64,000 nucleotides of DNA from positions 15,877,001-15,941,000 of the forward strand of contig OU015567.1 of the NCBI GenBank assembly GCA_907165135.1, given 5' to 3'. The stretch comes from Oikopleura dioica. Lineage: Eukaryota > Chordata > Appendicularia > Copelata > Oikopleuridae. Position numbers and translations under genes: made by a program. Under the pieces are notes generated by a model. It had not been told where the DNA came from. It saw nothing but the letters and a program-made list of their open reading frames with translations, and searched no databases. Below, one piece after another: positions 12,149 through 22,708 of the stretch (position 1 is its first letter; each line of letters starts with the position of its first letter).

Positions 12149-12281
12149 TTAGACTATCCGGATCAATGGTTGGACTTTCTGGACACGCGAGCGGATTTTC
12201 TTGGAAATTTCTTTACAGAAGGGCTAATCAATGCCCTGAGACATTTTCCTTTTAATGAATGCAAGAGAAAAATTGTTACAA
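12149..12281 (+). CDS. Orphan exon candidate
   Basis: The segment lies between an acceptor (CACCTTTTTTAG) and a strong donor (ACAA|GTAAGTGA). It is open and reads LDYPDQWLDFLDTRADFLGN and onward, with normal protein composition. It ends in phase 1, compatible with the first recognised exon of the aerolysin-like gene at 16382, but 4 kb of transposon-rich sequence lies between and linkage is not shown. No family is recognised. Confidence 0.25.
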
Positions 12282-12894
12282 GTAAGTGAATTTTTTCGTT
12301 CTTAATTTGGGAATGTTTCAATTGCGAGATTTTTTCCGCATTGATTTTCTTTTAAATCGAAAATAACTGGTGAATAATGAGACATTTATCTCAGCGCCAG
12401 TTACCCTTATTGTGCCAAAAACGTGATTTCATAGTATGCAAAAATATGTCAAATTTTTAGTTTTATAGATTCCAAGATGGAACATACCGCGATTTCATTC
12501 GGACTGACTGCAAGCGGGTGAGGGCGCTCGGGCGCAAGGCCCAGGGGAAATTTCGCTTTCGGACTTTTCGAACTCTCGCTCTGGGCGGAACGTTGCTCCG
12601 GCGTCGGGCGCTGATCCCTTCAAAGTGATCCCGCGCTTCCATTTTACGTCTAAATAATAACCCAAAAATTTGTTTCATGAGAAATAAATTAGTTCAGAAA
12701 ATATTTTTCGGAATCCGTCTTTTCATTGAATAACGAATATTTTGATACCAGTCATCGTTGATTTTCGGTGATTTTCGACAAGCGCCGGATTTTCTTGGGC
12801 AAAATTCAGAATTTTATTCACTTACGGACATGATTGAGGTTTCCGGCGAGTATTTATGTGCGTACTAGCTACCCAAGTGGAAGTATGCAATTTG

Positions 12895-13223
12895 CCTGGT
12901 CACCGTGGCCAGACTTCGACCGAAATTCCTAGTCTGGCCAAGTGGACCAGACTTGAGTTATTCCAATTGCCAATTGTCTCTTATCTCGCGGCTCCGCCCC
13001 CTAGGTCCTAATATGCTGGGGTCTAGTCTAGGGTTACTTAGGGTACATTAATTAATCCTAACTAACCCTAGCCTCCTCTCGTGTGAGTTTATTTTGTCAT
13101 TTGTCCAGTGCCCCCAACCCCAACCTGGCCAGACTAGGGGTTTCGGGCGAAGTTTGCCGGCAAGACTCTGGCCAGGGTGACCAGACTAGAAATCTTTGGC
13201 GAAGTCTGGCCACGGTGGCCAGG
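12895..13223. mobile_element. MITE with 24-bp inverted termini
   Basis: CCTGGTCACCGTGGCCAGAC at the left faces GTCTGGCCACGGTGGCCAGG at the right (one mismatch). Further GGCCAGACTAG repeats are inside. The length is 329 bp with no gene. Flanking duplication is unclear. Confidence 0.65.
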
Positions 13224-13504
13224 CTAATTGCAACCCTCCACCCAAGTTCGATCCATTTTTGTTTATTTTGATAAAATTTGACATTTCCTAATTTTCTCGA
13301 CGGGAGATCATGGCCCAGTTTTACTCCCGAAGATCGATATCTTGTTATTAGTATCATTTGAAAGCTGAAATCACGCTGAGGAAAATTATCATATCTTTAT
13401 TTCTAAAAGATCGTTTAAGTATAATAGATATATTTTTAAAAAATAAAAAATCGGTCAGGGGGATTAACGTTGTCGCTGGTTGAAAAGGGTCGAGATCCGC
13501 GATG

Positions 13505-13570
13505 GTCGTGTGAGAACTCGCGCGGCGCCGACTCCGTCGATTTTCTTAGGTGGCGCGGAAAGTTAAAGGA
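13505..13570 (+). repeat. Dispersed repeat, related to 4150-4215
   Basis: It shares GAACTCGC, CGTCGATTTT and GCG.GGAAAGTTAAA in the same order and strand as the copy at 4150. Confidence 0.5.
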
Positions 13571-14212
13571 GGTGCAAGAAAAAAGAGTTCACTTTTTTGG
13601 TGACAGAAAAGGCTTGATTTCTGTCACCAAAAAGAGAGTGCAGTCACTCAAAATGAAATCGCGGTACAATAGGGCAAAATTTGAGACAAAATAAGAGAGG
13701 AGAAAGCAAACCGAAAAGAAAGAAACTTTTTGTTAAGGAAATGAAGCGTTTAAACTAATTGTGATATAGCAACCATAGATCTCTTTATTTTTAATGTCGA
13801 TAAAGACGGATTCATGAAGCATCTTCATATTTTTTTTCCTTAATAAATTATTGTAAGGGGTCATCAAGTCAAATAATCAAGTTATCTTCTGTAGCTTTCA
13901 GATCTTCATCAATTTTACGACTAATTGCCGCGAACCTGGCTAAAGACGTTGACCACCGCGTGACATTTTTTACGAAATAAAATTTCACATTCTTTTCGAT
14001 TTCTCCTAATCATTTTTTCGATTTTAAAAAATTTTAAATAAAATAAATTGATTTGGCTTTTGATCAGGGCCAATTTTATCTTTTAACGCCATCTCGAATC
14101 ATTGTTATTACCATTGAAGGAATCAGCGCGTGAGATATCCTTTTGTCGGCCGCGTAAGAACTTTAATTCAAGATTCTCGAGGAAAATATTTTCTCAAATT
14201 TTTCTGGGACGC

Positions 14213-14641
14213 ACTGACTATGTCGCCGAATGTCGCCGAATGTCTCCGAATGTCGCCGAATGTCGCCATTTTGTTGAAAATAGCCTCAAAATAAAAAAAA
14301 CGTTTCGGCATCAAAATAAATTCGTTCTAGAAAATGACGGAGGCGCAAAAATTGACAGGCTCACTCTTTGAGTTTCCTTCTATCCAGGCGCGAAGCGCAC
14401 ATAGATTTCTTGAAGGAATATTTAGTTTAGGTTTCTTATGGCTAGTTTTATGCTTATTTCTGTTAAAATTACATTTTTTAACGATCAGAATATTATTTTC
14501 TATAAGAAACGATTTTATGACCAAAAATCGAAGTTTTCTAGAACATGGTGTTTTTGTTTTTTTTTTGGCGACATTCGGCGACATTCGGCGACATTCGGCG
14601 ACATTCAGCGATATTCGGCGACATTCGGCGACATAGTCAGT
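14213..14641. mobile_element. MITE whose inverted termini are tandem TGTCGCCGAA decamers
   Basis: The element begins ACTGACTA followed by about five TGTCGCCGAA units (14219-14268). It ends with about seven units of the reverse complement (14566-14634) and TAGTCAGT. The arms are therefore both inverted repeats and minisatellites, with unequal copy number. The interior is AT-rich and non-coding. Confidence 0.75.
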
Positions 14642-14787
14642 GTCAGCCATTTTTCTTTCATAATATGTCTTCAATAAAAGATATAGGAATTTTTGTAAAA
14701 GTATATATTTGAATGTTTTTATAAAGAATCAGAGTCGGTTGAAAACAGCATGTTCGCCGAATCGCTTAATCTAAAAAATATAATATA

Positions 14788-15188
14788 CAGTTGGTTTCCT
14801 TATTTCCGGACTAATTTTGTTCCCTGGTTTCCAAAAAAATGTCCGGAAATTTGGTCCACCGGAAAAAATTTTATGTCCTACCAAGTATTCTTAAAAAAAA
14901 ACGTTAGTACAGGCTAAATACAAAGAGATTGTGAAAGAAAAACCACTTAATGATCCTAAGTTTTACTCTTGTTCTTCAACCTCGCGAACAAGCTCAGTTG
15001 GCGCCCAAAAAGAAGTTAATTTAACCGTAAATTGAACCCTTTTTTAGAGAAAATGATCCCTAATCAGTAAAGTTTTGAAAAAAATCCGGAAATTTGGACA
15101 ATGGTCGATTTTGTAGTGTCCCACAAAGATGCCCTAAAATCTGAAAAATGTCCGGAAATTTGGACTCCGGAAATTTGGAAACCAACTG
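14788..15188. mobile_element. Tc1/mariner-like MITE with TA duplication
   Basis: The termini CAGTTGGTTTCC...GGAAACCAACTG are flanked by TA on both sides (14786-14787 and 15189-15190). A CAGT start and TA target are typical of Tc1/mariner. Internal ATTTCCGGA motifs repeat near both ends. It is 401 bp with no transposase. Confidence 0.8.
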
Positions 15189-15305
15189 TAAATCGATACT
15201 TCTGATTGTTTAATAAAAAATAGAGTTTTTAAGTTCAGCTTTAGACCATTTATTGCAAAATTCATGTTAAAATACATTTTTCATAAATGCGAAGGCTTCA
15301 TTTAA

Positions 15306-16170
15306 CCCCACGAGTCCAATCGGAGGGCGTAACCCCACGAGTCTAAGTCGACATTTTTTGTCGAAATGGCCTTCCCGATTAGATAACTTATTGAAAATTT
15401 GTACTTATACTAATTAAAACGTGCTCTTTCACATGGTGGTCTTTGTTTTTCTCTATCATGAGCAGAACACGATTAATTGGGTCTGACCAAATTTTATAAT
15501 CACCGTTCCATCTATTTTTAGCGACGCGCTAATTTTAAAATCTTCATGACAATATTTGAGTGGAAATAGACTGAACCAATTAATAAGGCCAGGGTTTTAG
15601 CAGGATTACTGCATGATGTATAAATGCTTCCGTTTTTGCTACCTGTATTAGCATTCTTTACGCGCTTGTTTTCAAAAATGTCTGACTCCGAAAATGATAA
15701 TGAGAATGAAGCTGAGAGATTTCTTTCCGATTAAGAGATCACAGAGTTTCTTGAAAAAGTTGAAGAAGAATTGTTCTGTCTGCCTTCTTAAAACTTTCAC
15801 CATTTGAAGTCATTACTTCGATTCCTAGCCCAGACTAGCTTTTCTTCATTTTATCTAATTTTAAATATCTTATTTAAATTCTACGCATTTGAAAACCTAT
15901 ATGTACCTTTTTGAACGTAGTAAATCCGATTCTTTGATCCGAAATAATTGTCGGAAGGTTATCGCACGTACTTTCACGTTGGTGCAGAAAGTGATTAATC
16001 CGGTACCAAGCGCCACCAAAAGGGATTAGCGCGCTCTTTTTTTGGTCAGAGGTGCTTTATACCAGTGTGAATACACATTACATTTTTCAGCTCGATCCGG
16101 ATCACAGATAGATCAGTACAGCTAATAAAAACCGGATTTCGACAAAAAATGTCGACTTAGACTCGTGGGG
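15306..16170. mobile_element. piggyBac-like non-autonomous element, TTAA-flanked
   Basis: The ends CCCCACGAGTC...GACTCGTGGGG are bounded by TTAA at 15302-15305 and 16171-16174. TTAA targets with CCC-starting ends fit the piggyBac superfamily. A second internal copy of the terminal motif starts near 15331. An ATG at 15679 opens a short acidic frame (MSDSENDNENEAERF) with two early stops, possibly a remnant of a transposase N-terminus. Confidence 0.75.
15679..15790 (+). pseudogene. Acidic short frame inside the TTAA element
   Basis: The frame reads 18 acidic residues, a stop, then a further acidic stretch to a second stop. Acidic N-termini are common in piggyBac transposases, so this may be the 5' remnant of the parent element. 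This is inference from composition only. Confidence 0.25.
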
Positions 16171-16381
16171 TTAATTGCGGGCATGACAAAAATCGCTTTT
16201 TTCGGAAAAAACTATTGCAACCCAATTCAAAAATTTTTTTTCGGATCAAATTATTTATTGATAACGAGGAATCACAAACAATGTGATATTGTCAATCTTC
16301 AATATTTTAATTTTAAAGATTTTAAAGATTTTTTAAGAAATATTTTTTTCGGAATTTCGAGAATAACAAGATTTTGTTTAG

Positions 16382-19300
16382 ATACAACCCAAAAATTTAT
16401 CAACACACAGAATGCGATTCTCGACAATGATAGAATCCGCGCACCGATTCTTCTCGTTAGTATCGACAAAACGGAATCAAAGAGCCTATCTGCCAGGACG
16501 GATGATCAAGAAGAGTAAGTATTTAAAGGAAATTAAATATTGATTTATCTTATTTTTACAAAATAATATAAAAACTTATGAGACCTTTCTTTAATTGAGT
16601 AATTTAATATTGATGCAAAAATTTTTTTCTTTTAATTTGAAATTTAAGCTGTTGAATAAAATTTTTTATATCATCACCTTTTTTTCAAAAAGCTTTGGTA
16701 CTGCGAGTCCCCGACGCCCAGGGAAGCGTCTAATAAACTCATACTCTTGAAGAATTAGTATTTTTTCGATTCTTATTAATATAATGATCGTTAACCGACA
16801 TTGCAACTAGTTAGTTGGATCTTCGTTAAAGGATGAATATATAAATGCATTGAGGCATTTGATATTTCTTTAGTATATCGAAATTGAAATGATAGTATCG
16901 GAAAATGATGCCATCCAAGATTAAATAAAAATATAATGTATAGCATTTGTCACGATAAAAATCATAAAGGAGGCAGATTCTGGCCAAAAATGATGCATTC
17001 TTTACAGATTTATCGATTCTGTCAAATATTTAGCTATCTGCTATATTTTCTTAAGTTCTGACGAGTTTTACGCCGTTCAAGAGATTGTAAACAATTCAAA
17101 TGGACCACAAACTGGTAAGTAAGATACAATTTTAAGGGATATTAATTTCCTCAAATATCATTTGCAATTGCGATGTAGTAGCCTGATCGGTTTACACAAG
17201 CGCGTTCTGCTTCGATACATCATTTTTAATCATTCAAGCGATAGTTATCACAAAAAAAAATTTTATAACAATTAAATGTTTGAATATCGGATAAGGGCTT
17301 CTAACATTTGAATTATTGCGAGTCGAGGATCTATCAGAAGCTCGAAAAAGCTAATATTGTTTATTTAAGACTTTTGACGTGAGCTTTTTTTGATTGCTTT
17401 ACTGAAAGTGATAGTTGTTATAAAAACGCTGTGTCCTAAAATATCAATAAATTAATTTAAAAAGGATATGATAATTGACTGCGCATTCTTGGCGCGTAAT
17501 TTGTAACGCTTCTATATCTCAATTTGTTTTCTCGCTTCAGACTCAGAAAAGCTTTTTGCTTCTGAGAGGTTATATCTTGTTTCGTCATTAACTATCTATT
17601 GACCTGATTTCCTGACAAGAAATCTTTCTCTCAAACAAGTCGCTGTCAATTAATAAGAAAAAAGGATATTTTTGAATATTTTTTTAGTAACTATTGAGAA
17701 AGACATCGTCAAAATGACTGCACAAACGCATACAACAACGAATTCGTGGAATTGGGGAATTTCTGAAAAGTACTCATTCAAAGCAGAAGAAGAATTTGGT
17801 TTTGTAAAAACATCTGAGTCTGTCGAAATCGGCATTAACGCTGGCGTTTCATCAAGCTCAACTGATGGAAATTCAAGGTCGAGAACAGTTTGGGAAAAAT
17901 TCCAATTCACATTAGAAGCACCACCATGTTCGAAAATAAACGGAACAATCAGGTAAATTATAGAAGGCTATTTAAGGACCCCCCCGTCAACAAATTTCGA
18001 AAAATCTATTTTCGGAATTTCAAAATTTTGACCCCGGAAATGGATTCTGCAGGTCAAAAAACGATTTTGAGGCTTCATTTTTTGGGGGTCTATCTCGACT
18101 CTAACACCCTCAAAATCGCGTTTGAAAATCGGACTTTTTGACGAAAATTGACGAAAAAGTGCCAATTTTGCTATAATTTCAGATTTTTCTTGGTCAAAAA
18201 GTGCTCCGAACAAGTTTTTTGTGATTAATTGAACTTCCAGGAACACTAAGAAGCCAAAATATGGGTTTTTTGAAATTTTCGATTTTTTGGGGAAAGTTGT
18301 TGACGGGGGGGTCCTTAACGAAACAAAAAATTTTTGCAAAAATTTTGAATTTCAAGGACGTTACGCATCTCCTTTATTTGTCTTTGATAGGCGATAATGG
18401 GGGAAGTCCACGGTTTTGAAAAAATCGGAAATTTCATATTTTTTTGAAGATTGTAAAAGCTCGTTAGAAGAGCTAAAAACTTTATGTCATTTTTTTTCCA
18501 AATAAAAGAGGAAAAACGGGTGTATGGCGCCCAGGTTATGCATGCATAACCTGGTTATGAAAATGCATAACCATTACACCGTCGCTAATACAGTTTCGCT
18601 GCTTACCCTAACCAATTTTTAAAGAAAATTTATATAAAGAATCGACATAAAAACAGCTACAGGATAATTTCTAGAACATTTCGGATAAGACCCTCCGAAT
18701 GCCTGGACTTTCAATTTTTCCAGGCATTAGAAGGGTCCCCGAAAATGACACTTAAAGAATCGCAGCATTTCTGCGATAAATTGTTTCATTTTGGTCATTT
18801 ATTAAAAAAGCCATTCATAAACTCAGATTTTTGAATAAACTCAAAGAACAGTTGTTTTCCTCTTTTGTGGACATTTTTTGTCTCAATTTTTCGTAAAAAT
18901 GTCCAAAATAGTGGGCAAGAGTCTCCAAAAAAATGTTTTTTCTTCGATAAATATTGCTTCGAAAAGTGGCAAATTTCATCATCGAAACGCCTTTTTTTGT
19001 CTTGAAGAAAATGTCAACAAAATTGGGGTCTACAAAAGAGGAAAAAAACTGTATTGTTAAATGAAATTTAAAAAGCAATAATCTTCTTCTTATTATTTAG
19101 TGTATCGAGGGAAACGAAACAATATGATTTGCATGAGACATTCGAAATTGCTGGAAAACAAGTAACAGTCGATGGAACAATGGAAGTTAGAAATGCACTT
19201 ACTCAAAGTTTTATCGTTAACAATATTGAAAAAGTAAGTTTCAAATTATTCTCACTAAATACCGGTGAAAGCAGACTCAAATCCGGGGTTAAGCCGCCAC

Positions 19301-21318
19301 TTAGGCCCTCCAATCTTGTGATTGGTCGATGGAAAAAAGATGTCTACAGGGGGTGGAGACATGTTTGAAAACCCGGGTAAAGGCTTGCTTTCACCGGTAT
19401 TAAGGGTGTCCCCAACGATCGGGCCCGAGTTTTCTTAGTCGGGTGAACAAACTATTTAGTGTTAATTATGGGAAGCTGATTCTAAAGCTTCTTTCAGATT
19501 TGAAATATCTCATCTGGTTCTCGAGATATGACTGTTTCTATGACCGCGCTTATGCATTACGGCTCGATAGAAATGCACTGTAAAATGTGTCATTTTCAAA
19601 CTTTCGATTTTATATATCAACCTGTATATTTTCTGAAAGCTTGAAAAATTTTCTATCCAATGATGCCCATATCGACACGATAACACCATTTTTTCACTTT
19701 CGAACAGTGCGCCAAAAGTCGCAAACACGTGCACTTTGGCGCCGAGAAAGGAGATTAAGGGACTTATCAGCGCGCAATCTGAGCGTACCGGGAGATTGTC
19801 AATAGATGAAACTATTTTCCCTGAAAAAATTAGGAAAATTCAATTTCAGAAACTACGCTAGAATCGAGCACAAACTTTAGCAAAATCGTTGCTTTAGATA
19901 ATGCATCGTCTCAGATGCATGCAGTTGAATTTTCAAAATCCGCCAAATTTAATGCAGAGAGGAGTGTTCAAGGAATCCGGATCTGCCCGAAATTTGAAAA
20001 TTGAATTTGTTGAACTCGAGAAAAACGATCTCAAAGATTGGTCAGAATAGAAAAGTCAGACTTCTTTGAAGAAGCGGTAATGGATTAAAAGATTACAATT
20101 TCGAAATTCTGCCAAATTTAATGCAGAGAAATGGGTCTGAATAATAATTGGTATAATTTTTTTGACCAAAAAGTCTTTAGGAAGTGCTATAAATTTTAGC
20201 TCAAACTATGGCCCGTTTTAAAAAAATCGTTGGGGACACCCTTAAGGGTAAAAGTATACATCGGCGCGGCGCCGCTCGCTCGATCCGCGCTCCGCAAGAA
20301 CCTATTTCTCACGAGGCCTTAAAATCTGAACGGATCGAGATTTTTTCGAGATTTAAACAGATTCGGAATTCTCAAAGTCTCTTCTATAAACTGATTGAAA
20401 ATCAAAACAATTTTCAAAGAGGAACAATGTGAAAAGTGCCAGTTTCCTTCAAATGACATTTTCTCCATAATTTTTCATCCAAATTTTTTGAAAATTAGAC
20501 TGTCTTGTAGAGAATCGTCAGTTCTACAATTCCTGTGTTTCAGATTTTTTATTTGGGCTTTCAAAAATTATGTCGGCTCTTTTCAAAAGAGAGTTATTCT
20601 CGCCCGCGTCTCTCCGCTTCCTATTTCTCGCGGCGCGCTCCCGCTGCGCTCTTTACAAATTGCGATGTAAAATTAATGAAAGCTTAAAACAAAAATGTGA
20701 AACACAGGAATTGTAGAGCTGACGATTCTCTACAAGACAGTCTAATTTTCAAAAAATTTTGATGAAAAATTATGGAGAAAATGTCATTTGAAGGAAACTG
20801 GCACTTTTCACATTGTTCCTCTTTGAAAATTGTTTTGATTTTCAATCAGTTTATAGAAGAGACTTTGAGAATTCCGAATCTGTTTAAATCTCGAAAAAAT
20901 CTCGATCCGTTCAGATTTTAAGGCCTCGTGAGAAATAGGTTCTTGCGGAGCGCGGATCGAGCGAGCGGCGCCGCGCCGATGTATACCATTACCCTTAATG
21001 CAAAAAACTCTTTAATTAAAAAACTTTATAAAATTCTTATTATAATGTTATTGTTCTCCATCATTTATTAAGATCGAGAACTGCGCTGGTGCTGAGGATA
21101 TAACTGATCATTGTGCTTTGGATGCAATCGATCCGTTGATTCTCCCTCCAGGAGACCATGAGTGGGTGTGTACAACAACATTAAGAAAAACTGTATGTAA
21201 AGCAAGATGCAGAAATGGAAATCATTACAATGATGCTCCTTACAAGATTTACTGCTATCATGAATCAACGTTTTGGTATAAGGACGATATAGAAATGAGT
21301 CCTGTTGATTGCTCTTAA
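16382..21318 (+). CDS. Aerolysin/natterin-like pore-forming-fold protein with Cys-rich C-terminus (5' incomplete)
   Basis: Five exons join with consistent phases and canonical GT-AG sites: 16382-16514, 17056-17114, 17688-17952, 19101-19233 and 21073-21318 (stop). About 278 codons are visible; the start was not found. Exons 3 and 4 carry the Thr/Ser-rich alternating strand pattern, the W-containing segment and the Ser-rich amphipathic hairpin region that I associate with the aerolysin-type beta-pore-forming module found in natterins and related animal proteins. The last exon has an acidic loop then a cluster of Cys with one W..C spacing, resembling a short sushi-like or lineage-specific domain. 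Such proteins are secreted and oligomerise on membranes, with roles ranging from defence to digestion. The function here is unknown. All four introns are typical; introns 3 and 4 are filled with transposons. Assignment is by pattern recognition, not alignment. Confidence 0.6.
17976..18314. mobile_element. TTAA-flanked MITE, 18-bp termini
   Basis: GGACCCCCCCGTCAACAA begins the element and its reverse complement ends it. TTAA borders both sides (17972-17975 and 18315-18318). It starts only 23 nt after the exon 3 donor of the aerolysin-like gene. A truncated relative of its right end is at about 63200-63261. Confidence 0.8.
18533..18572. repeat. Short palindrome GGTTATGCATGCATAACC
   Basis: A perfect 18-bp palindrome is followed by a second partial copy (GGTTATGAAAATGCATAACC). 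It is intronic. Confidence 0.5.
18848..19052. mobile_element. Small MITE-like inverted repeat
   Basis: ACAGTTGTTTTCCTCTTTTGT at the left faces ACAAAAGAGGAAAAAAACTGT at the right, with matching internal blocks around GAAAATGTC / GACATTTTT. It lies just upstream of exon 4 of the aerolysin-like gene. Confidence 0.5.
19261..19399. mobile_element. 139-bp inverted-repeat element (ACCGGTGAAAGCA ends)
   Basis: ACCGGTGAAAGCA...TGCTTTCACCGGT. An inner GGGTT/AACCC pair extends the stem. It abuts directly on the next TTAA element. Confidence 0.6.
19404..20241. mobile_element. TTAA-flanked element, GGGTGTCCCCAACGAT termini
   Basis: 16-bp inverted ends are flanked by TTAA at 19400-19403 and 20242-20245. 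It is 838 bp with no transposase. The right TTAA is shared with the following element. Confidence 0.8.
20246..20994. mobile_element. TTAA-flanked foldback element, two near-perfect 300-bp arms
   Basis: The left arm (20246-20543) is repeated as its reverse complement (20698-20994) with only scattered mismatches, around a loop of about 154 bp. TTAA borders both sides (20242-20245 and 20995-20998). The transcript would fold into a long hairpin inside intron 4 of the aerolysin-like gene. Confidence 0.85.
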
Positions 21319-21547
21319 TTATATTTTCGATTGTTTTTTCTCCTATACTGTTTCTCAAATATTATCTCTCTTGCATAATAATTTTGATTTACAACAGCCG
21401 TTCTTGTTTTGATTTTTCTCTTTTCTGCTCACTTTAAACGACTTATTAACAAAGCAAAATATTAATGATTTATCAGAAAGATGATTAATCTTGAATGAGC
21501 TTGGCTTAAGATAATCATGAGCAATAAAAAATTTATCAGGTACAGTG

Positions 21548-21696
21548 GCGTCTCTCGCTTTCAACTCCTTCTTCGCCGCGCGAGAGTGATAATAGAGGAC
21601 GATTTCAGGCGGCGGGCCTTTGATCGCAACGAGCTAAGATCGCCCGTAGAGGGTGAAAGTAGAAGTGCAATAGGGGGGGTTGAAAGCGAGGGACGC
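21548..21696. repeat. Inverted repeat GCGTCTCTCGCTTTCAA
   Basis: 17-bp arms with one mismatch bound a 115-bp loop. It is probably a small MITE between genes. Confidence 0.5.
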
Positions 21697-22441
21697 GAGT
21701 GTACCTTAGAAATTATTATAATCAAAGATTATTCATCATCGTTTTCTGTGAGTCTGACCATTATTACTGTAACGATCAATGAAGTGGTGCCTTGGGGAAT
21801 GAGGTTTCAGAATCTTCTTTCCCAATTTTTTTTTTAAACAAATAAATATAATCTGATTATAAAGATCACTCCATATTCAACCGTTTTGGGCCGAAACAGG
21901 GCCAATCACACGATAAATTAGATCTTACTTGCAGACGAACGGTCTGTTTTGGCAGAACACCAGTTTTGCAGACACAAAACGCCCGTCACACTCATACTAC
22001 GATCGATCATGATTCTAAAAATTGGCGAAAATTTGAATAACTTCCAAGTAACGGATATAAAATCCGATAAAAAGCAAAACCAGAGATGCATTGAGCATTT
22101 ATTTTTATTTCGTCGATGGTGACATTCAGAGAATTTTTTATTAGGAAAACTTTATATTTCCGAAATTTTATATGGATAAAACAAAACTGTCGCCGGTGAT
22201 TATCATTAGTTGCAACGAATTCGTTACTCTCGGTAAAAAAATTCCGACAACATCGACAAAAATGAGTTACTCTATCAAATAAGGCGCGGAACGCATTTAG
22301 ATTATCATTTTATAGGACTTTGACTCGTTATTTAACGAATTATTCGTTTTTTTAACGTTATTCTGAAAATTTGGAGTAGAGAATGGGTGGCTCTCGGGCA
22401 AGAGTGAACTCCCCTCCGAGAGAGAGATAAGATGGAGGGTT

Positions 22442-22482
22442 GTGCTCGGCAGCGCCCGGGTCTACCCGACGCTGCTTGGCAC
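22442..22482. repeat. GC-rich hairpin
   Basis: GTGCTCGGCAGCGCCCGGGT faces ACCCGACGCTGCTTGGCAC with a very short loop. It has no tRNA-like arms, so I do not call it an RNA gene. Confidence 0.4.
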
Positions 22483-22708
22483 TCCCTTCCAGAGAAGGAG
22501 AATGTAAACACTTGATCTTCTTTTTTCTCATGCAATCGTGTGGCAAAGCAAAGCGAATCAAAATTTGAAAAGCGGTAGCAAAACAAAATAAAAATTTTCC
22601 TAAAAGAGTGATTTTTTTTTTGCTTTTCATTGAGGCTCAAACTGACGAAAAAAGCTTTGCTCTTTACATTAACCACTGCAATAGGATAAACGATTTTTAT
22701 TTTTACAG

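Noticed and set aside
14334-14677. Overlapping 79-115 codon frames on both strands at 14.3-14.7 kb
   Set aside because: They read through the decamer arrays of a MITE (repeated ATFGDIRRHS-like peptide) and are not genes.
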